Part shown: positions 32,052 to 43,990 of the stretch, piece after piece
How the letters are laid out: the number at the start of each line of letters is the position of its first letter
Numbering within the stretch: position 1 is the first letter of the stretch
From: Hepsetus odoe
Taxonomy: Eukaryota; Chordata; Actinopteri; Characiformes; Hepsetidae
Direction: 5' to 3'
DNA length: 64,000 nt
Assembly: GCA_017165825.1 (NCBI GenBank)
Contig: CM029370.1
Coordinates: forward strand, 27,137,459 to 27,201,458
The notes under the pieces: model-generated
The model's database searches: none
The model's input: the letters and a program-made list of their open reading frames with translations, nothing else
Told to the model about the DNA's origin: nothing
Translations under genes and position numbers: made by a program

Positions 32052-35000
32052 AAAAATTGGAGAAGCACCCAGGGAAGGCTACCGGTTCAAACACACTTCC
32101 TCCTGTCTTATCTTGTATCTTGAAGCACTTTGTCAGCAAAGATTTTGTATTTGTTCAGTTTTTGGTCAAAAATCAAGAAACAAACACACTTCTATGAAAT
32201 ACAATACAATACAATAAAAACAAATAAGCAATAAGCAATAAGCACTAATTTAACTGGAACGGTTTTGGGCGTTCTAGATGGCTATTTGGAATATACTTCA
32301 GTAAAGAGTTAAGTCTTGGCACAGAGCTGGGTTTTTAACATCTTAACATTAGTCCGAAAGCGGCTTAGACTGCAGCTTATATTCACATTCAGTGGCACAT
32401 CTATGAATTGCAGGAAGCCCAGAGTGATGCTTTTAGATTATTAGATTGCTTATGGGAGAGTTTGCTTTATTGACCTCCATAGCACTGGGGACAAATTTAA
32501 ACAAGCAAACAAATAAATAAACAAATAAATGAAAGATTTGAAAATTTCCCACTAGGCATTTTTAGAAATGACCCATTTTGGTTGCAGATAAAAGCTATAA
32601 ATGAAGTAGGACTAATGCTGAAAAACTTTCATAAGTTGCTAATATGACACTAATAAATAAAATGGAAAAAATGAACTAAACATTATAAACATGCAATTGT
32701 AGTTCACATTATTCCTATCATTAGCCCTTCTTTGAAGAAACAGAAGGCCCTGAAGGTCCCTGCTCTACTCACTTCTTACTAGACCATAATTAAAAACAAT
32801 AAAGACTCAGTGAATTGCAGTGCTTAGTTGTTCCTCGTGGAAGGCATCTGACTTAAGTGCTGACTGTCATCTCGGACTGTGGGAACGTCATAAGGGAATA
32901 GTGTTCGCATCATAGGGTGCAACTGGTCTTGTAACATGGCCTAATTTTCCTTGACTTTTACACAATCAGGCGGACCAATGTACCTAATGACTCCCAAGAG
33001 ACGGCCCCTCTGTGGAGCCACCACTTTGCTAACAACTGGACACAAATAATGGGATTGAGCATCCTTTGGTTTTCTCTGAACATAAACTCATTCAGATGCA
33101 GGAAAAAGAGTGAATGATGTCTGATCACTTTCTTTCCCGTTTATGTACTTGACCCAAGGTTATGTATCTTAGTGTGTTGGCCTTGGATACAAGTGTTTTG
33201 CAAGCTGAAGCCATAAATTGCTGCTTTGTGAAGATCACAGTGAAGAGTTTTTCTTGGTTCTGTGTCAAGGAGGTGTGGTTCGATTCTGTGGTCATTTTTG
33301 AGGCTGTAATTTTGTGGTGAATAGCAATATCCTGTTAAGTGTCTATTCCTTTGAGTAAGCTTTGACTTACTACCACTGTTCATCTTTGCTGTTGGTCTGT
33401 CTTGGGCATAAGCTCGCATTGTTTCTCTTCCACAGAGTAAATCACTGCAGTTTTTGCTATCAATGCTAAATCTATAAAGGCTTAGTTTTTTTATGCAAAC
33501 ACAAAGACTGTATCCTCAACCTCCTGCAGATCAGAGTGGCAGCAATGAACAACGAGATACAGAGAACACAGGGTACAATAGACCAATGCAATGTGCATGC
33601 ATCTGCTAATCAAATGTATAGTACTATGGCTGGCATTATCTACTAGTAGTATAGAGGAAGCCTGATCATCAGGCAAGTAGAAATTCTCCTGCAAACCCCC
33701 ACAACCCTTTTCCTCCATCATGGAACCTGCCCAGTTTTAGTTTTGGTTTGAAATGCTAAACTATTTGGAGCGTTTGACCCAAAAATGCATTGATTCCGCA
33801 CCTGAAAATCTGCTGGAACCCAAAACTATGGGGTTTTCCAAGTGGGAACTGTCTTTGCTTACTTCAGTTATGTAGCCCCTCCTCAGCTGGTGACACATCT
33901 TTGATTACTGTGGTTCTGTCCCAAAGCGCTGGAAATGCGGAGTGGGTCACCAGACGACAACTTTGACGAAGTTTCAAAGAATCCTCAATGGAGCTGGTTC
34001 AAGAAACAGTTCCCTGCTGGTGGAAAATGACTATCAGTGAGCTTGTTCTTGATGTGAGCCTGACTTTAGGACTTATTTTCCTTTAAAAACAGTTTCCAGA
34101 GTAAAAGTCCAGACTGTCAAGCTTTTTTAAAACAGTCTGCTACGGCGCCGGCAACCCAGCCCATTTATATAACTGTCTTTAATTGATTTACCTCCTTTTT
34201 ATTTACTTCTGTTTTCTCATTGGCCTGCATATGGCGCTATGAAAAAAGAAAAAAGTCCAGGATTTTAATAAATACAAGTGCTTATTTCCACTTCAGTCAT
34301 CTTTAATGGTTATGACCCACATTAAAGCACGTTAAAACCATTGTCTTAGTCAAACCACTCAAGGCCACAAGGATTATATCTTATTCAAATGAAATGTTTT
34401 GTTGGTAGGCTAATACAGAATCATCCGAAAGGAAATTCTTTCCAAAGGTCAAGGACCAACTACAAAGGACAACCTTCTAAGTCTCTTGCCTATAAATATT
34501 CAGACACCAGTTGCTGCCTGGTTGCAGCCTCTGCTGGATAAGACCAATAAAACAGTGACGTGAGAGATAGCGTATGGGACCCATTAGTTTGTTTATTAAA
34601 AGTTGCCCCCCTCCCCATTCTCTTAAGCACCAAACCACAGACATTTCCAAAAAGTTCCCACTGGCCACAGGAGCAACAATCAGGCCTTGTGAAAGAGAAG
34701 AGTCCAGTCAGTTACAAAAACACATGAGCCCATTTTATACTCTAAAGCTGCCTTGTGTGGACATCTCATGAAGCATGGATCAATAACCATGACCCCGAAC
34801 GACCTGAAATAATCTTCTTACATTAGCTATAAAATACCTTAGGGGAGGCATCTGTTCTTTTAGGCAAAACATAGTTCTTACAGCTTTCAGAACATCATCT
34901 TCTAAAACTTGTTGGTTCACTCGGGTTCTAAGATGACAATACTGACAGGTGCCATTATTGTAATGAGATTATCAATGTTCAGTTCACACATAAATATAAT

Positions 35001-35084
35001 ACTGTTCAAAGGTGCTTAAGCAAATGTAAAAATGTTTCGTTTCTCCTTATAACTGAATTTCATCTGAATAATATACACACACAA
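32052..35084. other. Non-coding DNA, 3 kb
   Basis: No exon or clear repeat. AT-rich with AAATA patches near 32506-32530. At 34491-34498 TATAAATA is followed by AATAAA at 34546-34551; this pairing resembles a small promoter and polyA signal but has no other support. Confidence 0.38.
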
Positions 35085-35307
35085 AGTGAAAGTGACTATT
35101 CTTGTCATTGTGAGTACATGGCATAGCACCCACTGAACCACACACCAATACATGCAGCCGGGGCAGCTACTGAAATCACCCAGGGAGCAGTGACAGGGTT
35201 GGTACCTTGCTCAAGGGTACCTCAGGGCAACTTACTGGTCTCGGATTTGAACCCATGATCTTCTGACCCAGGGTCCTGGTCCCTAACTACTAGGCCACCG
35301 CTGCCCC
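35085..35307 (-). mobile_element. SINE-A copy, full length
   Basis: AGTGAAAGTGACTATTCTTG, ACCCAGGGAGCAGTGACAGG, TTGGTACCTTGCTCAAGGGT, ACCTCAGGGCAACTTACTGG, CGGATTTGAACCCATGATC and CTACTAGGCCACCGCTGCCC occur in order. Confidence 0.9.
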
Positions 35308-35968
35308 ACATATGCACACATTGCCACTGACTTCCGTTTTATTGTAGCCACCAGGCACAGCCAGGAAGCTAGTGAGTCTTGGTACCCAAAGATGGTTTGA
35401 AAATAGTTTGAGGAACATGACAAAACGTTTTAAGGGATGGTTGGACAAACAGTACTGATCTATGGGCATCCTGGTGCCAGACACCACATTTATATTATTT
35501 TCCATCCATCAACAAGCTGTATTGTTAACAATATTAGGCATTTCACTGTTGTGTAAAGAGCATCATAACTTCATAAGTTTATATATATATAAATTCCATT
35601 TTTATATTTTCTGCTGATTACACACAGACATCTTAACCATTTTATGGCCCAATAAGGTCCATGTTCTGATGGCCGTCAGTAAAGCAGACTTTATTCAGAA
35701 TATCTTTAGCTCGACATTTCTGACCCTTTAGGAATATTGAATTTTCCCCAGCATATTTAGGTTCAGCCACTGGCCATCAGACTTCACAATCAAGTTGATG
35801 TGATTGAGGTTATTTCTTATCAAAATACACTCTAACAGCCCAGCGGCACATGTGCTAACCAGACCAGAGACGAGCGTACACACAGTTGGATTAGCCTGTA
35901 AAATCAGAGATACATATCTGAGGACAGATAGCCCTGTGGATAAGAGACAGAGGTCTGCATTCACAGTC

Positions 35969-35973
<5 letters not shown>
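35308..35973. other. Non-coding DNA
   Basis: A short AT-dinucleotide patch lies near 35580-35592. Nothing else was recognised. Confidence 0.4.

Positions 35974-36049
<76 letters not shown>
35974..36049. repeat. (TG)n microsatellite, 76 bp
   Basis: Thirty-eight uninterrupted TG units. The poly-Cys-Val and poly-Thr-His frames across it are artefacts. Confidence 0.98.
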
Positions 36050-36050
<1 letters not shown>

Positions 36051-36955
36051 TCCTGAAACAACGGCCATAACATCAGTCCAGTCCTGCAGCATGAAGTCCA
36101 GAGGTGCAAGTTAAGTGTGAAATGTTACTGTTTGCTTGTCCTGCTCACTGATCCGCTCTAATGGGTCATTATTAAAACCCAAATTAGCCCTCGAGTGGAA
36201 AGTATGAAAGGGCACCAGACCATGAGGGCGACCAATATGCTTTGCTGTGGTTGCATTATACAAATGTAGGCCAATGAGAAATATTGTTACAGTCATACTA
36301 AGAATTAGGCTTCAGCGATGTGAATAAAGAACAAACTTAGCAGGTCAAAAAAGTCCTTTTATCAAATCTATTAAATTAACTTTATTTGGTTTAATTAAAC
36401 GTATACTGGCCTGTTTATTTCCCAGAGCCACTAAAATTTCATTAGAAACTCGTTTTCCGACGTAAATCGAAGAGAAGATTCTATAAAGTTGGTCAATGTT
36501 TTAAAGTGGTAATCAGCTAAGTAAACAAATATGTGCTTATGTCATTAAACAGGGCAACAAGAAAAAAATGGCTTGGCAAAAAAATAAAGACTAAATAACC
36601 GGCAGATTGCTTCCAGCATGTTCATATCTCTGACTTTTTTCTTTCTTTCTTTCTTTCTCCTCTATTTGAGGAGGCCTAAGCTGTTAATTAAAGTCCAACG
36701 AAGACTTGGATTATTGGTCGGCATGCATTTTTAGGGAATTCTAAGCTCTTAAAAAATAAATAATTAAAATTACACATGGGACACATGCTGTTTGCTAACC
36801 AAGTGTAGTGCAATTTGGTTTTAAATTTTGCTAAAAAAAAAAAGACAGAAAAGGGGAAAAGTTGGGATTCCTTCCTGTGACAGACGATACTAATTTACAG
36901 TGCGTGTTGGTTCACATCCAGCTTGATGACTTTGTTCGTATCGGTGCAAAAAAAC
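36050..36955. other. Non-coding DNA
   Basis: AT-rich, with an A-run near 36831-36843 and a CTTT patch at 36638-36658. No gene. Confidence 0.4.
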
Positions 36956-37270
36956 CCAACAGGTCGTCCTGTTGTCCTTTGGTTTCTGAGCCTTGACCCC
37001 ATGTTTTGGAGCTTTTTTGGAGGGTGATTGAAAGGCACCACACTTGAGAGCATCAGCGCCTCGTCTATTGAAGTAATAAAGCTGACCCAGAGCGCCGTCT
37101 GCCTTTGAGCTGTGGCCAAGCCATCTGAATCCACTCTGCCCAAATGAGGGCTTAGCTTTCAAAGGAGCTCTGCTGAGGGCCGACCCCTTCTACCCCCTCA
37201 CACTGAGGGAAACAGGGACAGCAACCAGCGGCCTCAAAAAACCCAGGCGAGATGCTGATAAATGGCTGCA
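36956..37270. promoter_or_regulatory. Candidate CNE
   Basis: Repeat-free and balanced, with GATTGAAAGG, CTATTGAAGTAATAAAGC and CTTTGAGCTGTGG stretches of the sort seen in conserved enhancers. Two overlapping minus-strand frames at 36890-37162 lack a known domain and change phase without preference. Inferred only. Confidence 0.3.
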
Positions 37271-37647
37271 GCGAGCAGACGCTAGTTTACTCCTGATTAC
37301 TTCTGCATGCCTTGACTTATGCGACTTTGCTGTTATATCTATGGCCATTTAACATGAACCAAACTGGGAGGTTATTCCTGCAATATACTTTAGTAAAGAG
37401 TAAAGAATCAGCAATTTTTTTTTGCATCCACTTGAAGTAAGTCATAAGTAGATACCCAAGGAGCCAATAGCTGGACCTATGCCAATGACTGTACATTTCC
37501 TCAGCTTTCACGTGACACATCAAACGACAGTATGACACATTAAGGACATCTATTAAAGGTGGTTCAGGTTGTAGTTAGAGTCCAGTGGCCTCCTACAAAA
37601 TAAAACCACAAAAAAAGTGATATTGTTGTCATTGTAAACAAACCATA
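37271..37647. other. Non-coding DNA
   Basis: Nothing recognised. Confidence 0.4.
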
Positions 37648-37850
37648 GGCAGCTGTGGCCTAGTGGTTATGGAGTCGGCCACAGCATTGGAAGATTGTGG
37701 GTTCAAACCCCATACCAGTAGATTGTGCTGAGTTACCCTTGAGCAAGGTACTGTCCTTGTCACTGCTCCCCAGGTGCTTGCATGGGTTAAATGCAGAGGT
37801 CCAATTTTGTTGTGCTCTGTACTCACAATGACGAGAATAGTCACTTTCTA
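37648..37850 (+). mobile_element. SINE-A copy with short internal deletion
   Basis: GGCAGCTGTGGCCTAGTGGT, B-box TGGGTTCAAACCCC, GTTACCCTTGAGCAAGGTAC, CACTGCTCCCCAGGTGCTTG and AATGACGAGAATAGTCAC. About 25 bases between CAGGTGCTT and GCATGGGTTAAATG are missing compared with the copy at 18537. Confidence 0.9.
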
Positions 37851-38109
37851 TCACTTTTTCATCCCTGGGTAACCTACTGCTCCAGGACTCAAACCCAGTA
37901 CTGAAGATCCAAAAATTCAAAACTAAAGAACTGTAAAGGGTGTTTTACTCAATTTCCATTCAACCATTCACTTAAGGTCAAATTAAGGCCTAAATTAAGA
38001 CGCTTAATGCAAGTGGAATCTAGCGCCTCCAAAGTTCATGTAAAATGTTGGTTGCTCTTGACTAGCATGGCCTCAGTTATCTAATTGTCCAGCTAAGCCA
38101 GTGAAGACA

Positions 38110-38380
38110 GGGTGGGCTAGTGGTTAGAGAGTTTATTGGAAAATGGTGGGTTTGAATCCCAGACTAGTAGGGAGGTAGCCTTGACCAAGGTACTCTTCCC
38201 ATCACTGTTCCCTGGGCAGTTTATAAATGTACATTTACAGCATTTAGCAGACGCTCTTATCCAGAGCTACTAATTACAGTCTCAAGGGTTTTGCACAGAA
38301 ACCCAAAGGTGAAAAGTAAAGCAAGAATTTTGTTGTGTTTCACTGTGTGCTGTACCACAATGACAGTCACTTTCACTTTC
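38110..38380 (+). mobile_element. SINE-A copy carrying a nested SINE-B fragment
   Basis: The head GGTGGGCTAGTGGTTAGAGA and B-box GGGTTTGAATCCC are followed by CATCACTGTTCCCTGGGCA. At 38229 SINE-B sequence intervenes, and SINE-A resumes at about 38310 (AAAAGTAAAGCAAGAATTTT) and ends in GACAGTCACTTTCACTTTC. Confidence 0.88.
38231..38308 (-). mobile_element. SINE-B fragment nested in SINE-A
   Basis: ACATTTACAGCATTTAGCAG, ACGCTCTTATCCAGAGCTAC and CTCAAGGGTTTTGCACAGAA match the 3' part of SINE-B in minus orientation. It replaces the 'TTCAATAGCTGC ... TATGGG' segment of its host. Confidence 0.8.
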
Positions 38381-38400
38381 AAAACTTAGATTTGTTTTTT

Positions 38401-38672
38401 GTTTTTTTGGGTTTTTTTTTTTTTTTTATTGGTACACATACCGCACCTGGTAATCTCTTGGTCAACTCTGGGGATTTATTAAAGGAATCGTTCAAACTTT
38501 TCATATATCTGAGATATTTTTATTTCAATATTCTTTGTACAAGTATCCAATTGTCCCTTTACTTCAGGACATGATTGATAAATAAAATTGACCTCTTTAA
38601 TTTCACCTTGGACCACTAAGCAAGCTTCAGACCTAAAACAAACATAATTTAGCTTTCTTCAACAGCATAGAC
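38401..38672. other. T-rich stretch and non-coding DNA
   Basis: A T-run occurs at about 38413-38428. Nothing else recognised. Confidence 0.45.
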
Positions 38673-38850
38673 GTTTACATGTACGGCATTTAGCAGACGC
38701 TCTTACCCAGAGCGACTTCCATGTCCTAATTACAGGGACAGTCCCCCCTGGAGACACTCAGGGACCCAGTGCTAGAGGTGGGATTTGAACCTGGGACCTC
38801 TTGAGCCATAGGTCCATAGGCAAGCACCCTACCACTAGACCACTGCCACC
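38673..38850 (-). mobile_element. SINE-B copy, nearly full length
   Basis: TTTACATGTACGGCATTTAG, CAGACGCTCTTACCCAGAGC, GACTTCCATGTCCTAATTAC, GGTGGGATTTGAACCTGGG and CTAGACCACTGCCACCT occur in order. A deletion of about 20 bases precedes GACCCAGTGCTAG. It is the closest relative of the copy at 1626. Confidence 0.88.
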
Positions 38851-39568
38851 TGTCGGACACTATAGACAGGACACTATAGATTCATTATGTGGTTTTGAAC
38901 TGTGTGTGACACTGTTATCCTTAAAGAATGAAAAGAGAACATCATTAAGCCAAAAGCAAACTTAAATCTTAAATCTCAACTAATACATTTTAGACTTTTT
39001 CTAGAGTATCATACAGCCTTGTAATACTTTGCTTTTATACACAAATAGCATAGCAGCTCCTGTGCAAAACTTAGCTGATTTGCACATTTGACTTTGGGCT
39101 ATTGCTTTAAAATCATGCAGAGACTCTTTGTTTCCTATGATATTAAAAGCTATGGACAAGGAAGTAGTGATCATGTGTTTTCAGATCATGTCTCACATCA
39201 GTTTTTACACAGGAACGTGCATGGGCGACATGAAGGTTGTGTGCAGAAGGCAGGTTTTTGTGGTAGCAAGAAGCCATCTAAATAACTCTCACTGCACTCG
39301 AGTCACTCAAGTCCAATCTTATTCTCAGGCTCTTCGCACATCAACACCCATCTCTAGACATCTGACACGTATTACTGTGGAAGGCTAAGGCTGAGTGCTT
39401 GTTTTTTTGCCCCATATTTTCGACATCGTTCTCACCCCTCATTAAGGGTGGTCATGTTAATCCTCCTCACTCATTCCACATGTGCCTTTTTGCAAAACCG
39501 CAACTTATCACGGTGCGCATGAATTATGACAGCTGAATCAATGGTATATGAAGCAGGGGGGGGGAGCC
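38851..39568. other. Non-coding DNA
   Basis: No gene. The interval 39420-39560 is mixed in composition and may be regulatory. Confidence 0.38.

Positions 39569-39607
<39 letters not shown>
39569..39607. repeat. (GA)n microsatellite
   Basis: A GA run with one interruption near 39579, preceded by a G-run at 39555-39564. Confidence 0.95.
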
Positions 39608-39611
<4 letters not shown>

Positions 39612-39859
39612 TCCATGCAATCTGCAATCTGCCTACACTAAGCCTTCTCAGATGTGGTCTGGCACCTAGTTCACACGACTCAACTAGATCCACACGTTGT
39701 ACTCATATATCTCCAGAGGAAAAGGGGACGGGGGAAAGCTTCGCCTTTGGTGTTTACTTACATCAAGGGCCACCGAAAGCTACGGGCCGCATAAGCCATT
39801 CCGTTTTTTGTCATATTGCTGATCTAGTCATATCTGGAGTGACTGATGGGCCGTGACAA

Positions 39860-40330
39860 AATTAAACAAATTCTCAAATGGAGAATCCTAACTCCGGCGA
39901 CTTCGCAAACGTGCAGAAGTGCAGCAGAACTTTCCTGCTTCTAGTGTTCAAAGGCTGTGGAAAATTAGAGAGAGATTATTTTAATGGGGGTGTCAGAACG
40001 TCGGGCCCTGTTTTAGGAGAAGTACTGACAGCGGGAATAAGTGAAAATGCAACAGTTGAAACTCTCAGGCGCTCTTTCCACATTCTTTTTTAGGTGTTCG
40101 CCTTTTCAGCAATAATGCATGGGCCTTTTCCGTGATGCTTTTGACAATCTTCCAGTGTATTTTCGATCAATCTGATTCTTTTCACCCCTCAAACTGGAGG
40201 TATGTTGGCCTGCGTGCCAAATCCTTACTCACAAATGCATGAATTACATATTAAATTAATAGATAGGTCTTCCCAAATTATTTATGCTAGCCGCAGAATA
40301 ATGCCTCTTGAAGGGGAATTTACGTTTTTA
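39860..40330. promoter_or_regulatory. Candidate CNE
   Basis: A repeat-free stretch with ATGCATGAATTACATATTAA and a TTATTTATGCTAG core near its right end and mixed sequence before. A 71-residue plus frame (39878-40093) shows no domain. Inferred only. Confidence 0.3.
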
Positions 40331-41189
40331 TAAGAAAGAATTCACAGTTTTTTCTTTCTCCAAAGGAGCAAAGTCATTCAGAGAGGTTCGACGTGAAATG
40401 CTCCATTCCAGAGAAACTTACAGTGTCTGAATTTTTCACAAAGGTGGTGAATGGAACCAGATGTCTAAAGAGTTTTATGTCTCCAAAGCTTCCTCATAGA
40501 AAGTATGAAATGGTTCCATGATACGATGTCCGACACATGATAGTTTTGAGAAGGTTTAGGACTGAAAAAATGACACATTAATGTTGGAGAGGGACTTGCA
40601 AAGCTCTGTTATCCTCTCGAATAGGCGAAAAAGAAAAGAAACCAAACAAAATGAAAGATTTATCGGCATTAACACAAAATATAATAAGTCGGAGGAAGTT
40701 TGTAGGGTTGGATAGTAACTGAAATCGGCTTTATTTATGTGTTTAATCCCAATTTCAGCAAAAATGGAAAGAAATCTATCTGTGCACTTCTCTGTGAGGA
40801 AGCAGTTCAAATCAAGCCGCTGTGAATGACTTTGCTTCAGTATTGAAACCTTGCAGAAATGTTGAAAAATCTTTGGAATTTCCCTTTAAGATTCATAACT
40901 GAGTAATAACTTTACATCTCAGTTACAAGATTAGTTTAGATTTATTTCACCAGTGATGAATCTTCCTTGTTGCTTTTCAGAGTTAGTGTCTAAAAGTATC
41001 TCTTACTCCTGTGAAGGTTCTTTCATTCTTACACATCTCATTGGTTGCCATCTGCTTTTTTCTCTCTCCAGCCTACACAAGACTTGGTAGACATACATTT
41101 TCTGGAAATAAGATTCTTTCTTTCGTTTTTTTTTTTTTTATCTTTAGCTGCTCTTTTTCAGTGTGTGTGTGTGTGTGTTCCTGAGGCAG
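40331..41189. other. Non-coding DNA
   Basis: A T-run lies at about 41130-41139 and a short TG run at 41161-41178, just before the CpG-rich segment. No gene. Confidence 0.4.
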
Positions 41190-41440
41190 GTGTCGCTCCC
41201 CCGCTCTGGCCGTGCGGCTGCGAGTGCAGGCGGCTGGCTAGATAAAGTGTGCTCCCTTCCTGTGTGAGGTTAAAGCTGCGCCGTCTCTCGGCTCGCTGCA
41301 GCTCTGCGAGAAACCACAGCCAGCCACTGCCGCACTCACACACTCCCTTCACGCAAACACATGCACACACACACACTCTGGCTGACGCAGGACCAGCTCC
41401 CTGCGACCAAACACTGCGACGGAAACCGCACAGCTGATCT
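41190..41440. promoter_or_regulatory. CpG-island-like segment
   Basis: About twenty CpGs fall in 250 bases, close to expectation for its GC content, while the surrounding DNA is CpG-depleted. Examples are GCCGTGCGGCTGCGAG, GCTGCGCCGTCTCTCGGCTC and TGCGACGGAAACCGC. There is no TATA box at a clear position and no coding frame I can support. It could be an unmethylated promoter of a non-coding transcript or a CpG-rich enhancer. The sequence shows composition; the role is inferred. Confidence 0.4.
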
Positions 41441-42197
41441 CAGGTCATGGTTAAAGAGTATGTACTGCCAGTTCAGAGTTGTGTGAGTGTGGTTAGACGC
41501 CCAGGTGCTCTTCCAGCACGAAAAAACTGCTTTGAGAACTTCCGCCCCGCTCGGGTCTCATGCATAATCTGATTACGCGCCATTACGAGGAGTGAGGCGT
41601 TACAGTTGTAAAAGTGGTTTCAGATTCAAATCGCTTCTTATCCCATCCTCTCACACCCCCCTGACCGACCTCCTTGACTGTTGCCACACATCTGACCCTT
41701 ATAGACAGACGAGGTTATCTCCAGCTACAGGTGCTGGCGAGATCAAGGCCGAGGCTGCAGATCCAGAGATCTGAAGTAAATAAGTAGAAATACTTAAGCA
41801 GTTGATCTCGGGTTTGTAGTTTACATCAGTATTTACATTTGTAGCAACTTTCCTGACCAGCGTTACCTGACCACATCTCTGAGATGTCTCATTTATAATT
41901 CTAAAGCGATAGTTTGGAATTAAAGCTAATTTACAGCTTTCTAGGAACTCCTCAGTCACTGAGTAGCCTGTTTGGAGTCCAAATTTTGCTTCTTGAATCT
42001 ACCAGGAAAGCATTGCTAACATAATCCTAATTCATAATCACCCAAACCATTTTCATAAATCCATTCCCAAAACACCTCTCATTCATCTCAAGCTACATCC
42101 ACTTCTTCATGAAGGTGGAGCAGACTGTAGTTTAGGACATAATATGGCAGCAATGAAGAAAACTTCAGCCCAAAGCTGTGGGCAACCTTTTAGGACA
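41441..42197. other. Non-coding DNA
   Basis: Mixed to AT-rich, with nothing recognised. Confidence 0.4.
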
Positions 42198-42411
42198 AGT
42201 GAAAGTGACTACCCTTGTTATTGTGAAACGCAGCACAACACAACACAACGAAATTCAACCTCTGTGTTTCACCCAAACACACGCGTCAGCTATTGAAAGT
42301 GCCCGGGGAGCAGTGACAGGGACGGAACCTTGCTCAAGGGTACCTCAGGGAATTGAACCCACAATCTTCCAATCTAGGGCAACTCCCTAACCACTAGGCC
42401 ACTGCTGCCCC
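42198..42411 (-). mobile_element. SINE-A copy, full length
   Basis: AGTGAAAGTGACTACCCTTG, TGCCCGGGGAGCAGTGACAG, CTTGCTCAAGGGTACCTCAG, AATTGAACCCACAATCTTCC and ACCACTAGGCCACTGCTGCC. A segment of about 20 bases is missing next to the B-box. The 6-mer CAAGTG occurs at both edges and may be a short target duplication. Confidence 0.9.
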
Positions 42412-42465
42412 ATCAAGTGTTAAACTGTGCATATGGTAATTGTGTGTGTATATATAAAAATACTG

Positions 42466-42508
42466 ACAGTATATTTTATATATATAATGTATATATAAAA
42501 TATACTGT
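42466..42508. repeat. Perfect AT-rich inverted repeat, 19-bp arms
   Basis: The arms ACAGTATATTTTATATATA (42466-42484) and its exact complement (42490-42508) flank the 5-base loop TAATG. It sits between SINE-A pieces in opposite orientation. Confidence 0.95.
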
Positions 42509-42647
42509 CCCCATCACTGCTCCCCGGGCACTTTAAATAGCTGCTCCTTGCCACATGTGTGTATGGGTAAAAGGCAGAGGAAGCATTTCGCTGCGTTTCA
42601 CTGTGTGCTGTGCTGTGTTTCACAATGAAAAATAACAACTTTCACTT
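42509..42647 (+). mobile_element. SINE-A 3' half
   Basis: CATCACTGCTCCCCGGGCAC, TGTGTGTATGGGTAAAAGGC and TTTCACTGTGTGCTG lead to AACAACTTTCACTT. The head has been lost at the palindrome to its left. Confidence 0.85.
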
Positions 42648-43379
42648 AATTTTTCATTGAGTCTTGCAGTGAACCAAAAAGTGTGCAATGTAGGAATACT
42701 GGGCAATGATGAGTAACAGGGTTCACAATGCCTAAGACCCCGATGCCCTGATATATAACATTATAAATACTACCTATAACCAAAAGTGAACCTATATGTA
42801 CTTTCTGACTCTTTCTCTGAAAAGCTGATGATGATAAATCAGTGGCAAAACTCTTCAGACCATCATTCTGACTCGCTCCTTCCTCATTTAACCTAATAAA
42901 CATCTTCGATCAGGTTTGAATAATCAGTGACTGGAAGAGAAAACAGTTGAATTTAACTTTAAATGTGAAGTTCTTGAAAACTTCAGCCTGCAGAAAATCT
43001 GGGCTCACTGATTTATATTTTCACACTTGAACAAAGTTTCAGCGCATTACATTTTGAAAAGACTTCTATTATTAACGGTTTGTCCCAGGACCTGAAACTA
43101 TCTCTGCAACTCCTGTATCGCTCAGGGAATGATTCACTTTCTGAGACGCCATGACAAACCTGTGAAAAAAAACTCAAATCAATAACTTCATCAAAGAGAG
43201 AGAAAACATCTTAACATCTGTCTGTACAAAAAATGATTTATATTTCAGATGTCTCAACTTTCAATTTTTTTTCTCATCATTAAATGTTCTCTCGACACAA
43301 AGGGCAGCTGGTGTTTTCCTCAAGTGTAAAAAACTAAAAATAAATAAATTAATAAAAAAAACGTACAAGGTATTTTTTT
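42648..43379. other. Non-coding DNA
   Basis: AT-rich with A-runs near 43160 and 43335-43362. No gene. Confidence 0.4.
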
Positions 43380-43990
43380 ATGGCCCTGCATTTTGTTGCT
43401 TGGTGAATATGTTAATTACTTCTCGCTGCTTTTGATGTGTTCGTTTCCAGGGTCTGATATACAAGAACAAGCAGGACTATTCGACTTCTTGTTCTTTGGT
43501 CTTTGATCATGTTGTTAAAATTGCATGTGCGTTAATTTTAATTTTTTACAAATTGAATAAGAATATTGGTGAACGCAGCTCTAATAGGAGGAGTTAGGAA
43601 CACGGAGGTTTAGTTAAAGAGAGATTAGGATCCTTAATTTGAACTGAGCTAATTAAGGGCAGTAAACAAATCTAGTATCCGATATGGTCTGTGTTTGGTC
43701 TCCTTTACATGTTGCTTGGCTATGTGCTGTTGCTGCAGGCGGCGGATGATTCTTAATTGGTGTTATCCTCACCGATAGTGAATAAGAACCCGTTAGATAC
43801 CTCAAAATTGATGTGTATTATTAACACTCATTAGAGATGCAAACCAGGCCTAAATTACCAATCAATGGTAGAAAAAAATTAATCTGCAGAAGTAATTTTA
43901 TGGGTGAGGGTGGGATGTTCCTAACTACAACATGCTAATGTATTTCATGTTATTTAGTAAATAATTTCTGCCAGTTCTATTGGTCCAGCA
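43380..43990. promoter_or_regulatory. Candidate CNE with TAATTA sites
   Basis: TAATTA sites occur at 43413-43418 and 43650-43655, with further TTAATTT, CTTAATTGG and AAATTAATCTGC cores over 600 repeat-free bases. No coding frame of length is present on either strand. This is among the better candidates by texture, but conservation has not been tested. Confidence 0.4.
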
